DNA of 64,000 nucleotides from Citrus sinensis (GCF_022201045.2 NC_068558.1:31639501-31703500), one strand, 5' to 3'; numbered from the stretch's first letter, positions 21,943 through 34,900 are shown. Translations and numbers: made by a program. The notes: generated from the letters alone by a model not told the origin.

Positions 21943-24780
21943 AATGGAGTATTTGGAAAATGAGCATGCATTTGAAGAGTTGCAAGAAACAAGAGCTAAC
22001 GATGTAAATGAAATTATGGAACCGAACAAATGTGAGCCAGCTCTTGGAATGTTATTTGATAATCATGAAGAAATGTTTGCATTTTACAAAGCTTAGGGTA
22101 AACAAGAGGGGTTTCCTGTGAAGGTTCGAAGTACTAAGAAGGAGACCGATGGAATTGTAAAATATGCGACATTTGCATGTGGGCGTAGCGGCAAGTCAGA
22201 AAGTAAATCTGCTAATGCATTGAAGCCGAAACAGAATGTGAAAAATGGTTGTGATGCAAAAATTGGAGGTTGTCTAAATGAAGATGGAAAATGGGTTCTT
22301 CGAAACTTTAAATTTTCAACACAACCATGGATTGAGTCCAGACAAAGCTAGGTATTTCCCATGCAATCGCAGAATTAGTGCAAGCCCTAAAAAGCGAATT
22401 GAAATGAATGATTGTGCAGGAATTAGAATTGCCCAAAATTTCAATTCTATTGTTGTTGGAGCTGGTGGGTATGAAAATGTGTCATTCTTAGAAAACGATT
22501 GTAGAAATTTTGTTGACAGAACAAGGCGATTACAGCTTGAGGAAGGAGATGCTATGGCGCTTTTAAAGTACTTCTAGAAAAAGCAAGCAGAATGTAATGG
22601 ATTTTTTTTTAGCATTGATTTGGATGAAGAGGATTGATTAAAGAATGTGTTTTGGGCAGATTCGCGGAGTAGGGCAGCTTACAAATATTTTGGAGATGTC
22701 ATCACATTTGATACTACTTATCTGACCAACAAGTATGACATGCCATTCGCGCCCTTTGTTGGAGTTAATCACCATGGACAATCTATTTTGTTGGGATGCG
22801 GATTGATTTTACGCGAGGATACGGAGACATTTACGTGGTTATTTGAGGCGTGGCTATCATGCATGTCTGATTCTCCTCCCTTTGGTATCATTACAGATCA
22901 AGACAGGGCAATGCAAAAGGCAATTGAAAACGTTTTTCCTACTACTAGGCATTGATGGTGTTTATGGCACATAATGAAGAAGGTGCCTGAGAAGTTAGGG
23001 GCTTTTAACGAACGTGAAGGTATTATATCTTTCCTGCTTTCTGCTGTTTATGATTCACTGAGTTCTGATGCGTTTGAGGAAGCTTGGCATTGCATGATTA
23101 CAGAATATGATTTATGAGATAATGATTGGTTAAATGGTTTGTACGAGGAGAGGCATCGTTGGGTCCCATGCTATTTAAAAGGCTATTTTTTGGGCAGGAA
23201 TATCAACAACTCAGCGAAGTGAAAGTATGAATGCATTTTTTGATGGATTTGTTAACTAAAAAACAAACCTGAAACAGTTTGTAAAACAATATGAAAATGC
23301 ATTGAGGAGGAAAGCTGAATTAGAATGGCAAGCAGATACCAAGTGTTTCAGTAAAAGGACACCATGCGTATCAAGATATGAGATGGAGAGGCAAGTTGAA
23401 GAAGTGTACACCATTTCCAAGTTTAAAGAATTTCAAGAAGAATTGACTGCTCTAATGTATTGTGATATCTCGAATTCTGTGGGATCAATAAATCAAATAA
23501 TTGAATCATTTGGGCAAGGTCGGAGAGGCTTCTTTGAGGTTGTTTTTGAAGAAGCTGAGTGTGAAGTTAATTGTATATGTTCAAAATTCCAGTTTAGGGG
23601 GATTCTTTGCAGGCATGCCCTTGCAGTGCTGATACGTAACTCAGTTGAATTACTTCCAGAAAAATACATTTTATCAAGGTGGAGGAAAGATGTGAGGAGA
23701 TGTTATAGTAAGCTGAAAGTTTGTTATGGTGTGCAGAATTTGACCATCCAGCAAGAAAGATGAAAAAATGTGTAACACTTTCAGTGAGGTTGCAGACATA
23801 GCCTCTGATGATGAAAATAGCTATAAAACGGTGTTGGATTGGATTGAGAAAGCAATGAAGGATTTGCCCAAGCAAATTCACTGTGAAAGTGTGGGAAAAA
23901 CTAATACTGGTGGAGCAAGTTGTAGCAGCAACAAACAAATTAATAGTGAGAGTGTGGAAAGAACTGTTATTGGTGAAGTAAGTTGTAACAACAACAGTGT
24001 TCAACTTGCACTGAATGATCCAGTAGTGACATGTCGTAAAGGCCGTCCACCTTGCCTAAGGAAAAAATCTTCGATTCGTAAGAAATCCGTTCAAAAGAAC
24101 AAGTCCGCACAAAAAAATAAGGTATGATTAAAAAAAAAAGATCTATTTTCCAATTAATTTGGTCTTAGTTTAATTGTCTTTAATAATCTTGTAGGATTTA
24201 CAAGAAAATGCCCCATCATCTTATCATGTGCCTAATGAAATCTCCACACAAGGGAGCAACATAGCCATGGTAAATTTTGTGAATTTTTCTTTTAAAATTT
24301 TATTTTGTTTTGAGGATATGTAATTAAGTATAAGATTGCGCATATGTAGACGCTACAAGAAGGAAGTACTATTTATGGAAATCTCAACTAATGCGGCACT
24401 ATGGGCTATTATAATGTAAGAATTAAATTATTTAAATTTTAGTTTTAAGATTTTTATATGAATTTTACATATATTTTATTATTTGATTAGGTACCTATGT
24501 ACCAATCCCAATTCAGTGGAAGCAACATTTATCAGTCATTTCCTTATAATTGGCACACAATAAGTTGTTGTTTATAAGTCGTTAATGAATACATATATTT
24601 TAAAATTTCTGTAATGTAATATGATGTTTATTTTTATGTATTATAGCAACCAGTCCCACCGTATACTTCGCAGTTGCATTATTCTTCTCCTTCGATGACT
24701 TATCAAGGATCTCAAAGTGAGAATTTCCAACAGTTACTATAGCAGCAGCAGCGTAATGAAGATAACAATGATGATACTTG
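21943..24780 (+). pseudogene. FAR1/FHY3-type Mutator-like transposase, degenerate
   Basis: From the ATG at 21943 the plus strand encodes a FAR1 DNA-binding domain (FDNHEEMFAFYKA; YATFACGRSGKSES; KNGCDAKIGGCL). A MULE transposase domain follows (VFWADSRSRAAYKYFGDVIT; FDTTY with the first catalytic Asp; GIITDQDRAMQKAI with the second). Then comes a SWIM zinc finger (CICSKFQFRGILCRHAL, 23570-23625) and a short spliced C-terminal tail (about 24195-24770). It is not functional: stops occur at 22094, 22575, 22637, 22955 and 23116, and frames change near 22330 and after 22955. FAR1-type proteins include both active MULE transposases and domesticated light-signalling transcription factors. The decay and the position inside a TIR element favour a dead transposase. 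Confidence 0.85.
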
Positions 24781-25496
24781 ACTTGTATTTTGGCTTTAAA
24801 TTGTAGTGATGAAATAATGTTGTGTTAAATTGAACTTTAAATTTTTAAAATTATGTTAGATTTGACTTTAAATCTTTGAAATTGTAGTGATGGAATAATG
24901 TTTTGTGTTAAAGTGAGCTTTAAATTTTTGAAATTATGTTAGATTTGTTTAACGTTGTCCACTTGCAATTTGTTTGCTCGCACTGTCATGAAGTGATATT
25001 GTATAGGCACCGATGGTTTGCAGTCAGTGCAAATATTTCCAGCTATGTGAAAGGTAATGATTCTTCCTCTTAAATTTTGTTTTCATACTCATGTCCACGT
25101 TTTTAATTGAACTGTTCTTTCTGCTTTTATACTTATGTCCATGCCTTTCTTCAGGTTCTCAATTCTGTTTAAGTTATCAAATCTAATCATCTTCAATTTA
25201 TCACTGTATCAGATTCTTGTATCCTCTTGAAAATGCAAAGCTAATGTGTGATACAATATTAATATAAATTGGAGGCTTTGTTTTCACTAGTAGATAACAG
25301 AGGCCCTGTGCAAAGAATTAAAAATCACTTAAAGAGCCATGTTGCACAAATGTGTGCAAGGACATAATTTTACAAAATTATTTTTCTTATGTTACAGAAT
25401 TCATATCTCATATGCAGAGTCTAGAGGAAAACAATTCATACACAAAAATCATTTTATTTAAATTATTTAAATTTATACATAACACGGGGTACAATT
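24781..25496. other. Transposon interior, non-coding
   Basis: No coding sequence is recognised between the transposase tail and the viroplasmin-domain ORF. Near 24800-24940 an approximately 70-bp unit with TTAAATTTTTAAAATTATGT / TTAGATTTG is repeated twice. Confidence 0.5.
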
Positions 25497-25871
25497 TCAT
25501 TTATGCAAAATACATATAGCAATGATTATCCCTAAAATACAACATACAATGGATAATATAGGCAGAATAATACAATCATTTCTGCCTTTATCAGTTTGCA
25601 CAGCTTTGTCGCATGTAGGCACTTCAGTTTGCACCCCCTTTTCAAGTGTTTCCACAATAAATTTTGTAGTTTTTAACATATTGGATGTCTCTGGCAATTT
25701 TTCATGCCTTTTTATGTAATCATTGTAGGCTATTTCGGCATCCAACAAAGATTTATAAGATTTATAAGAATTCCCTTTGAATCCATTTACTTGCATCTTG
25801 CATTCAGGCCAAGAATTGTATATGCCCGACTTTCGTCCTTTGAAAACAACATAACAACTTTGAGTAGGCAT
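25497..25871 (-). CDS. Small protein: viroplasmin/RNase H1 N-terminal domain plus membrane anchor
   Basis: From the ATG at 25871 the minus strand encodes 124 residues. Residues 5 to about 52 (CYVVFKGRKSGIYNSWPEC, VNGFKGNSYKSY, AEIAYNDY) match the caulimovirus VI/viroplasmin fold, also found at the N-terminus of RNase H1, which binds RNA-DNA or double-stranded RNA. The C-terminus (CIILPILSIVCCILGIIIAI) is one strongly hydrophobic helix, so the protein should be tail-anchored. No RNase H catalytic domain follows. An upstream frame extends to an ATG at 25931, but a TAG acceptor 7 bp before the 25871 ATG (TTTTTCCAATGTAG) makes the shorter start more likely, with a 5' UTR intron. It lies inside the 7.6-kb TIR transposon, opposite to the transposase. 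Single-domain genes of this type are common in plants; their role is unknown to me. Confidence 0.6.
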   Translation of the reverse strand: MPTQSCYVVFKGRKSGIYNSWPECKMQVNGFKGNSYKSYKSLLDAEIAYNDYIKRHEKLPETSNMLKTTKFIVETLEKGVQTEVPTCDKAVQTDKGRNDCIILPILSIVCCILGIIIAICILHK

Positions 25872-26002
25872 TTGAATTCTACATTGGAAAAATTTAGATA
25901 AAATATTATCACAAATAAATATTCTAGACATTTATGCTAAGAAACTCCTAATGATAATATATATTGATATGCAATACAGGGAAGTAAGACTTTGAAATTT
26001 TT

Positions 26003-26480
26003 ATGGACTTTGTTGATTTCCTTGCCCTGCACTTACATTGATCTTATGGACTTTCGGTCGGCCATCTCTATTATAACCAAATTTTTATCTAACAATGGCT
26101 TCAAATAGTCAATCAAAATAAATGTAATAAGTCACGTAACTTAGGATTAAAATTGAACTGATTATTATGTTCTTCCCAATGTACTCCAATATGATTTTTT
26201 TTTTCCAGAAAAAAGTGACTAGTCTTCAACTCTCCAATATGATTTTTTTTATGGACTTTGTTGATTTCCATGCCCTGCACTTACATTGATCTTATGGACT
26301 TTCAGTCGGCCATCTCTATTATAACCAAATTTTTATCTAACAATGGCTTCAAATAGTCAATCAAAATAAATGTAATAAGTCACGTAACTTAGGATTAAAA
26401 TTGAACTGATTATTATGTTCTTCCCAATGTACTCCAATATGATTTTTTTTTCCAGAAAAAAGTGACTAGTCTTCAACTCT
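26003..26480. repeat. 248-bp recent tandem duplication
   Basis: ATGGACTTTGTTGATTTCC starts at 26003 and again at 26251. The two copies run in parallel for about 230 bp and end at CTTCAACTCTC, with only a handful of differences (CCTTGCCC/CCATGCCC, TTTCGGTC/TTTCAGTC, a T-run length change). The low divergence implies a late event in the life of the transposon. No coding. Confidence 0.85.
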
Positions 26481-27590
26481 CAAAATATTGTATATTAAGA
26501 ATAGAAATTTATAATTCGAATATAACAATAGAAATTTAAGTTGTGCTATAATAGAATTGACCACAAGAATTCCACAGACAAAATAATTTCAATGAGAGTG
26601 ATTTGAAGCATATATTATGCAAAGCTTGTCAGAAGAAACAAGTCTATTCGTAGCAGGAAAAAGAAAAACCAAAAGTAACAACAAATGCAAGAAATACAAC
26701 TCCCAGAAGTAGAAAAACAATTTGGGAAATTATTTAAGGCAAAATAAATTATATATGGAAATTCTAGTTGCTAAATTATTCTTGCATCAAATAGTAATAA
26801 AAAGTAACAACAATTTAAGGGTTAATTTTATGGGGACATGAGAATAAAGATTTTCGGGAATAATTACCTTTTCATAGCAAAAATGAAAATTAATTAGAGA
26901 TAATTTTCTTTTATATCAAAAGTGCAACTTTTTTTTTTAATATATCATCAGTGTGACAAATCGCAGTAAAAGATTAATAGAATTCGGAAAAGATTAATTA
27001 GAAAAAGGATTATCTGTTCAGCACCCATTACTAGTTGATACACAAAGATGATCTCAAACTGTCAATCGGTAGCACTGAGAATTGAAATGAGCTTGAATTG
27101 AACATGCTTATGGAAGAAATGCTCACACTGTCAATCTCAAAATTTCATCATCCACAAGATAAAAAAAAAAAAGAAATGCTCACAGATGGGTCACTACAAC
27201 TGCAACAGCATGCAACAACTAGAAGTCTCCAAAGCAGCGATGTCGTAGATGAAGAAGAGTCGATCGTGTCTGTTGTAGATCTGGGCTGGGCGAGAAAAAA
27301 AAAAAGAAGGGGCTCGGCGAGAACAAGAAGCGGCTGTCGTCCAGGGGGAGTCCGGTAATGAAGCAAATCGAAGCAAATGGAGAGGGAGTCTGGTAACGAA
27401 GCAAATGGAGGGGGAGTAAAATGAGTGGAGGGGGAGTAAACTAAGGAAAGGAAAATGAGTGGTTGGGGAGGTGCGTTTCTTGTGGGTCCACGCAAGACTC
27501 AAAGAAGCAGAACTCAACGCGTGAAACGGCAATTCAACGCTGCCTTTCTGTCGTCCTTTTGTCTTCTTTGAGTTCGTTTATCATTTTCCT
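26481..27590. other. Transposon right arm, non-coding
   Basis: AT-rich sequence is followed from about 27230 by a purine-rich GAAGAAG/GGGGGAG stretch with simple-repeat character. Open frames there on both strands look like composition artefacts. Near 27400-27440, GGAGGGGGAGTAAAATGAGT is duplicated in tandem. Confidence 0.5.
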
Positions 27591-27959
27591 TTATTCTTAT
27601 TCCCAAATTACATTTTGCCAAGTAAACATGGATTTCACATTCCTTCATTCCCATTCCCCATTCTATGAAGTAAACACACCATTAATTAAAACAGAATAAA
27701 TGATTCGCCAATCAAAACAGAGATAATTAGAATAAGAAACCAATTTTTTTTTTTTGGTTGGGGTTTGTCCTTTGTGTTTTCTCTTTCTTTAATTATCAAC
27801 TCATCAGAATTCATAAAATTCAAATCTTCAAATTTTCTTTTCTCTTCTTTAACAATGAACTCAAAAAACGAAAAACGAAAAAGAAAATAATAGTAATAAA
27901 TAAAATAAAAAATAAAGAAAATAAGACTCATCGTACGGCATTAGCTGCATTTTTTTCTC

Positions 27960-28210
27960 ACGGGCCATCCATTCCTTTTGCTATTTGAAATACGACTCAA
28001 CGGCTTGTTTCTATCAGCAGGCATTGGATTTAACTACGATTTATTAACAAACCTTGGAGAAATTCCAGTAAGGGGCTAATCTGATCGAGCGCGAAAGCAA
28101 CTTTGGAGACATTCTTTGCTTCTGATTGAAGCAGAGCATTTTTTGGTAATTTAAAATAAAACTTTGCATGAGTAGATATAACAGACAAAAAGAACAAAAC
28201 TGAAATTGAA
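27960..28210 (-). other. Relic of a TNL 3' flank
   Basis: This segment matches the downstream flank of TNL-B (7540-7790). Shared blocks are AACGGCTTGTTTCTATCAGC/AACTGCTTGTTTCTTTATCAAC, GATTTATTAACAAACCT, GCAGAGCATTT and TTGCATGAGTAGATA. No TNL coding sequence is attached, so it is a stranded piece of a duplicated unit just outside the TIR transposon. Confidence 0.6.
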
Positions 28211-29763
28211 ATTGCATACTTACTGATAAATTCAGAGACTTTAAACCTAATATTAATGTTAATTAATTATACTTAATATGCACAAAATTTCATGCATGAA
28301 CCAGATGAAGATCTTGTTTTCAGCAGTGAGGGATTGAACAACAATTTGAAGAACAAGAAGCTTGAAGAAGTGCAAAGTACACCAGATGCAAAGTTGCCTC
28401 GAAAGTCTCCATCAATACCCGGTTCAGGTTATTCGGAAAACCAAAGTTAATGCAAAATCAGAGAACAAACCAGAGGAAAGCTATGTACTACAATCACTCT
28501 GCCAAAACTACCACAATGATATGTGGTGATGAGCAGTAAACCAAGCAAGACTCCTGATGCAAGCAATTTATTGAAGGCTTTTCCTTAAGTTCCTTACTGC
28601 AAAAATGCATGAATCAGGCAGTTATTTTAGCAGCCCAGGATTAGGATTGCTTGGTCATTTTGAGACTACTTTGCAGACTCATATTCATCTGGAGAGTAAA
28701 CAATTAATGTTTCCAGGTTGAAACAAAGACGCCTCTGATCTGGTGCTAACCCATAGTATGAATGTATAATTATTATTTTTAAAACAAACAAAATTTTAAT
28801 GTGATATTCATCATTGATTTAATCGATTTTATCTAACAAATTATATTATAATTAATTTATACACCCTACATTACATTATAACCGATTCCATAAAAGGTGA
28901 GATCGATCATCTGTCATTTCCCTGCAAATACACAGTCATTCCTTTTCTATTTTTCATTTGCTCTGAACCCAAAACAACAAGCAGGAAGATATTTATCCAT
29001 CATATTTTGAAGCTTAATCGTAATCTCAAGTTATGTGTTAAGTTCATCAATTTTCCAAATCTTAATATCTGTTAACGGGTAGTAAACAAACAACAGCCAC
29101 AGCATCAGAAGGCACAAGTGCAGTTCAAGTAAAATCTATGTTCATTCAGTAAGAATATCAACAAGCAAAAACTGTGTCAACTAGAACTCCAGAAGCCATA
29201 GGCAACACAAGAATATTCAATCAGATTGCAATCACCTAATTTCTTTATTGTTCATTCATTGCAATGCAATTCATCGACTATGATACAAACCACTTTCAAG
29301 TGTACCCAAGAACTTGCCCTTATCATTTCCTGATCTGGCATCTTTTGCTCAAAAGGAAGGGAATGGATATAGTTAAGTCCTCATCTCATTTGAGTTCAAA
29401 AGCCCCCGAGTCATTTTCTTTCACTGTACTAAAATAAAAAAATAAAGTTATTAATTATACATTGTGTGTGCACACGTGCATGAAATAACAAATACAAAAA
29501 TGAGAAAGCTGCAAGAGATAATGATGCAATGAAACAGTGATGGTAAGATCCAAAACAGAGGATTTATTTCAGTCCTTTACTTTTGATCCAAGCAGAGCAT
29601 CTTCTGGGAGTTTAACATGAAATTGTTTTGCAAGGTTAGATACATTAAATAAATAAAGAGAATATAAATGATTTGCCATATGCAGCGAACATAAATTGGA
29701 ACTCAGAATCTGAGATGCGTACTTGCACATAAATTCAGAGAATAATCACTAGTTTATTTCCCT
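28211..29763. other. Intergenic; 3' flank of TNL-C
   Basis: No gene is visible. The part nearest TNL-C (29.2-29.76 kb) again resembles the TNL-B flank (TTTCTTTATTGTTCATTCATTGCAATGCA; GATCCAAGCAGAGCATCTTC). The remainder is anonymous. Confidence 0.5.
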
Positions 29764-31605
29764 TCAGTCGAGCTGTCTAAATCTTTTAGCTTGAGATTCC
29801 TCATCATCACAGCAGCCACTTCCACTGGCCTCAGCTGTCCCAACATGTTCTGCAAGGCTTCGCTTTGATGTTGTGGCTACTTCCATATTTGATCCAACAA
29901 GATTTCGATGGAATTCATTTAGATTATAAGAAGTAAAGCGAGTCCATTGGTTTGTTGTTTGGTTGAACTCCTCCACTTGGTGCACAAAAACTGGATGGAA
30001 ACCACACTTTTTCACCTCCAATCCTGGGCCCCACAAGGGTTGAAATTCAAAATGCCAATTGTGTTCATAGCATTCTTGTTCTTGACAAGGTAAATAGAGT
30101 AGCCAAAGATGGGCTGACCCATCCTGACCGAACTTTTCCCTAAAAGTAGTACTATCAACGACTCTAGAACCTTTCAAGCGCCAGGTCAAACACTTTGTGG
30201 GATATGAACGTAAAGTTCTGATTCTAGTTGAATGCTTATTGACATGAAACACACAGCAAATAGCATATCCCGCCACCTTATTCTTATTAAATGAATCGGG
30301 AGGCCTGTTGAGTGTTATTGAAGAACCCTTGTTCTGATACATGAACCACTCTGGAATTTCGCTTCCTGGAACAACAATGCTTAAACGCTGTCGCGAATGT
30401 GACACAGCCTGCAACCAAAAAATTAAGAGGAAAAAATAAAAAATAAAACCATACCTCTGCATAAATTTACTGCAATATGTTTGGCATGGTAGAGAGACAT
30501 GGAGTAAGAGACTGACCTCGAGGTACTCTTTCAGCATTGAAAATGCCAAGCCATTGAATTTCAAACAGTCCATACAATGAATATATGTGCTGTTCGACTT
30601 GCAAGATTTTAACACACATGATATCATTTCCAATGAAGTACAACCATCTACTCTAATGGACAAAATACTGGGTGGAGGTCGTGGTAGAGATTGAAGCCTC
30701 TTGCAATCCTCCAATACCATTTTCCGAAGCTTAGGAAGATGGATAATGCTTGCTGGAAGTGAAACAAAATTGTTTCTACTCAAATATAACTCTTTTAATG
30801 AGCACAAGTTGCCAATATCGCTTGGGATTGCTCCTTCCCCTAGATTACAGTCACTGATATCTAATTTTCTTAAACAACACAAACCTGATAGAGATGGGAA
30901 TCTCCAAGCCACAGGATCTGAATTCCTTCGGATCAAAGTGATGGGGAAGTGCAGAAACCATGATGTTGATTGCAACAGTCCTTTGCACCCGCTTATATCA
31001 AGTACTTCCAAGCTTTCTACTTTCCCCAAGTTCTCTGGCACATTTTTAAGTTTGGAGCAGCCAGAGAGATGCAACGTTTTAAGAGACCTCAAACCATTTA
31101 TAGTTCTTGGAAGACTCTCGAGATTTTTGCAATCTTTCAAATTCAACAAAATAAGGCCAGAAAGTAATTCAATAGACGCTGGCAGTCCTCTTATAGCAGT
31201 TCCTTCCAAATGAAGCTCCAACAGCTGCTCCATACTTTCCACGATCTCCGGGAACTCTCTGAACTTCAAAAGGCCAGAAAGATTCAAAGTTGATAGATAT
31301 TTTAGAGCACTTATGGTACTCGGAATACGCTCAAGATTTTTGCAGCCATACAAAGTCAACCGACCAAGTCCAGATAGAAGTTCAATTGAGGGTGGCAGCT
31401 CTTTAACATCAGTTTCATCCAAATGAAGTTCCTGCAGACACTCCATACTTCCCACAATGTCTGGAAATTTCTTCAATTTCAGGCAACCAGAAAGTACAAG
31501 TGTTTCAAGAGATTTCATAAAGATCTTGGCTGGAAGAGTTGTAAGACTTGTACAACCTTTCAAATTCAAAAAAATCAGCTTCTTGTGAACCAACAAAGAT
31601 GGGTG

Positions 31606-31919
31606 TGTTTGAAAGTTAAATTTGCAACTGTAAAATGTGTTTGGGAACTTAGAAAATGAAAGAAAAATACTCTGAAGCTTTATCTTATTCTATTCTCGAA
31701 AATTACAATCAAATGGAATTAACATCAGTTTATATACTCAGCTAAGCTAAAGATAACTAAAACTAATTAAGCAAGCTTAACTACAAAACAGAATGAAAAG
31801 CATGCTACAACAAACTTGCTGAGCTGGCAAAGCTACTTAACAGACTCTGCTGATTTTGGCTTTGACTCACACGTGCTGACTGAGCTGCTCCTTTGGCTGC
31901 AGCATGAGCTTCCTTAACA
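31606..31919 (-). repeat. Copia-1 3' LTR
   Basis: It is 314 bp with TG/CA ends, the same length as the 5' LTR and matching it throughout by eye. It begins next to the GGGTG duplication and contains the last codons and stop of the gag-pol frame. Confidence 0.95.
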
Positions 31920-34900
31920 TCCCCCCTCAAACTCAAGGGGCATGTTAGCACATTGAGTTTGGCTCGAAAATAATTGAAGTGGAGAAAAGTGAGAGGCTTA
32001 GTTAGGATGTCTGCAATCTGTTCTTCACTGGGAATATACCTGATTTCCAGTTCTTTAGCTAGGACTTTATCTCTAATGAAGTGCATGTCTAATTCAATAT
32101 GTTTTGTTCTTGAATGGTAGACAGGATTCTTAGCTAGTTCTATGGCACTGACATTGTCACACCAAATCGTGGGAAGAGATATACATTCAATACCAAGTTC
32201 ATCAAATAATGACTGAATCCATGAGAGTTCTACACTTGCAGCTGCAAGGGCTCTGTATTCACTCTCTGCACTGGACCTAGCAACCACTGATTGTTTCTTG
32301 GATGACCAAGATATTAAGTTGTTTCCCAAATAAATGCAATAAGCACCTGTTGATTTCCTATCATCTATGTCACAAGCCCAATCTGCATCAGTGTACCCTG
32401 AGAGCTTCATTTCTCCTTCTGCTGAAAACTTTAAACCATAATCTGCAGTCTCCTTTAGATACCTAAGAACTCTTTTGCAGGCAACGACATGTTGAAGTGT
32501 AGGAGCTGACACATATTGACTTAGCTTGTGGACTGCATAAGCTATCTCTGGTCTTGTTAAAACTAAATACTGCAATCCTCCAACAAGGCTTCTGTAACCA
32601 GTGGGATCTTCAACATATTGGCCCAAATGACTCTTTGCTTCCTTCTGGAGCTTTACTCCTGTCACCATTGGAGTATCACATCCTTTGCATTCTAACATAT
32701 CAGCTTTACTCAACAAATCCTTGATATATTTCCTTTGAGACAGATAAATATCCTCTGCAACATAAGAAACTTCAATGCCAAGGAAATATGATAGTTTCCC
32801 CAAGTCCTTCAGAGCAAACACTCTACTGAATTCCAAGATAAATTGCTCCAATTCTGAACTATTAGGACCTGTGATCAGTATATCATCAACATATATCAAA
32901 ACAAATATTATGGAGCCCTGCTTTCCTTTACAGAACAATGATGTATCAGCTCTTGATTTTCTGAAACCCCATTTGGTAACCAGACTATCTCTCAGCTTAT
33001 CATACCAAGCTCTTGGAGCTTGTTTTAAACCATATAAAGCCTTCTTTAATTTGCACACATGGTTAGGCTTCTGCAGATCAACAAACCCCTCAGGTTGATA
33101 CATGTAAACATCCTCAGTCAACTCTCCATTTAAGAATGCATTGTTTACATCCACTTGTCTAATTGTCCATTTATGCATTGCAGCTAAGCTCAGAATAATT
33201 CTCACTGTGGAAGTCTTCACAACAGGACTAAATGTTTCAAAGTAGTCTACACCTGCTGTTTGTTGAAAACCTTTTGCAACTAACCGAGCTTTATACTTAG
33301 CTATACTTCCATCACTGTTTTGTTTGATTCTAAACACCCACTTATTACCTACAACTTTGTGTTCAGCTGAAGATGGAACTAATAACCAAGTCTTATTCCT
33401 GATCAATGCCTCATACTCATCTCTCATGGCTTGATGCCAGTTCTGATCACTAAGAGCTTCTTGAACTGTATCAGGTTCTTTATTAATTAAGGCTGCTGTA
33501 TAAAGTTTTGGTCTGAAGATACCAGATTTGGATCTGGTGATCATTTGGTGAGAGGGTTTCTGATTCAGGCTTGTGTTTAAGGTATCAGGAATATGCTGAG
33601 ATGATGATTGTTGAATGATAGTTTGTGGTTCAAATTGTGGCTGAATTGAATCTAAGTTTTGAGAAGATAAGTGGGGTGATGAAAATTCTGTCAAGGAATG
33701 ATTAGGTATCTCATGATGCAGAATATTTGTATGTAAAGATGATGAAGATACCTGTTCATTTCTTGCTGAGCCTGCTGAGAAATTGTCTTCAAGACTGCTA
33801 TCAGGGGTAGAAAGTGTTGTTAAATGAAAAATTTGCTGCTGAGTAAAGGATGACACTGGAATTTCAGATGAGGAAGTGTTCTCAGAAGGAGAAAAGATGT
33901 TGCTGGTTGAATAAGGAAAAATGTTTTCATCAAAATTTACATGTCTAAGTATATGAACCTTTCCTGAATTTGTCAAGCATTTGTAACCTTTATGAGATGG
34001 GCTGTATCCAATAAAGATGCATTTTCTGGTATGAAAATCAAACTTGTGCTTGTTGAAGTCTCTCAAATATGGATAACAAATGCAACCAAAACATCTTAAG
34101 AAGCTGTAATCTGGTTTATGGTTGAATAATTTTTCATAAGGTGACACAAGCTTTAGCACAGGGGTAGGTAATCTGTTTATGTGATAAACTGCAGTGTGTA
34201 TAGCATCCCACCAAAATTTAAAGGGCAGATTAGCTTGAGCTAATAATGTCAATCCCAATTCCACTATATGTCTATGCTTCCTCTCAACCAAACCATTTTG
34301 ATGATGAGTATATGGACATGAATGTCTAAATATAATCCCACTTTGATTTAAGAAATCAGTGAACACTCTATATTCTCCCCCCCAGTCAGATTGCAACATC
34401 TTGACTGTTGTGTTGAACTGGTTTTCGACTTGGATTTTAAAGAGTTTAAAGACTGCAAGAGCATCTGACTTAAGCTTGAGAGGATAAACCCAAGTGTATC
34501 TACTATAGTCATCCACAAAACAGATATAATACTTATATCCATTCCTAGAAACAGTAGGTGAAGGCCCCCAAATATCAGTGTATATCAGTTCCAGCACATG
34601 TGTACTCTTAGTTTCAGTGGTGGGAAAATGTTGTTTGTGAGTCTTTCCTAATTGACAAGCATCACAGATAGAGTAATGAGAAGATGAAAAGGCTTTTGAA
34701 AAGACTTTAAATTGCTTACAAGATTTAAGCAAATGCATCAATATTGTTGAGTTTGGATGACCAAACCTTCTATGCAATAAGGTCAGATCATCAGGTTTCT
34801 GGTTACAAGCATTTGAAAAAGAGTTATTACAAGTTGTAGTAAAAGCACTACAATTTTGATGAACAGAAGACACATTTGAGACTGACAGCATAGAAACTGG

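Larger units (their letters stand above)
20108..27681. mobile_element. 7.6-kb TIR DNA transposon with degenerate transposase
   Basis: The left end TGGTGCGTTTACTTTATGAA and the right end read inward TGGTGTGTTTACTTCATAGA form inverted termini. Subterminal similarity continues on both sides: repeated GGGAATGAGAATG-like motifs, GTTTACTTGGCAAAAT, and AAAGGGACGACAGAAA at about 21050 versus AAAAGGACGACAGAAAGGC inward from about 27555. The trinucleotide TTA flanks both ends (20105-20107, 27682-27684). Inside are a FAR1/MULE-type transposase pseudogene (+) and a viroplasmin-domain ORF (-). The termini and the 3-bp flank look PIF/Harbinger-like while the transposase is Mutator-like. I therefore treat the element limits as probable and its superfamily as unresolved. 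Confidence 0.6.

Noticed and set aside
27148..27532. Several overlapping frames on both strands near the right end of the TIR transposon
   Set aside because: They follow from GAAGAAG/CTTCTTC simple sequence. The frames overlap each other with no domain, start context or splice logic.
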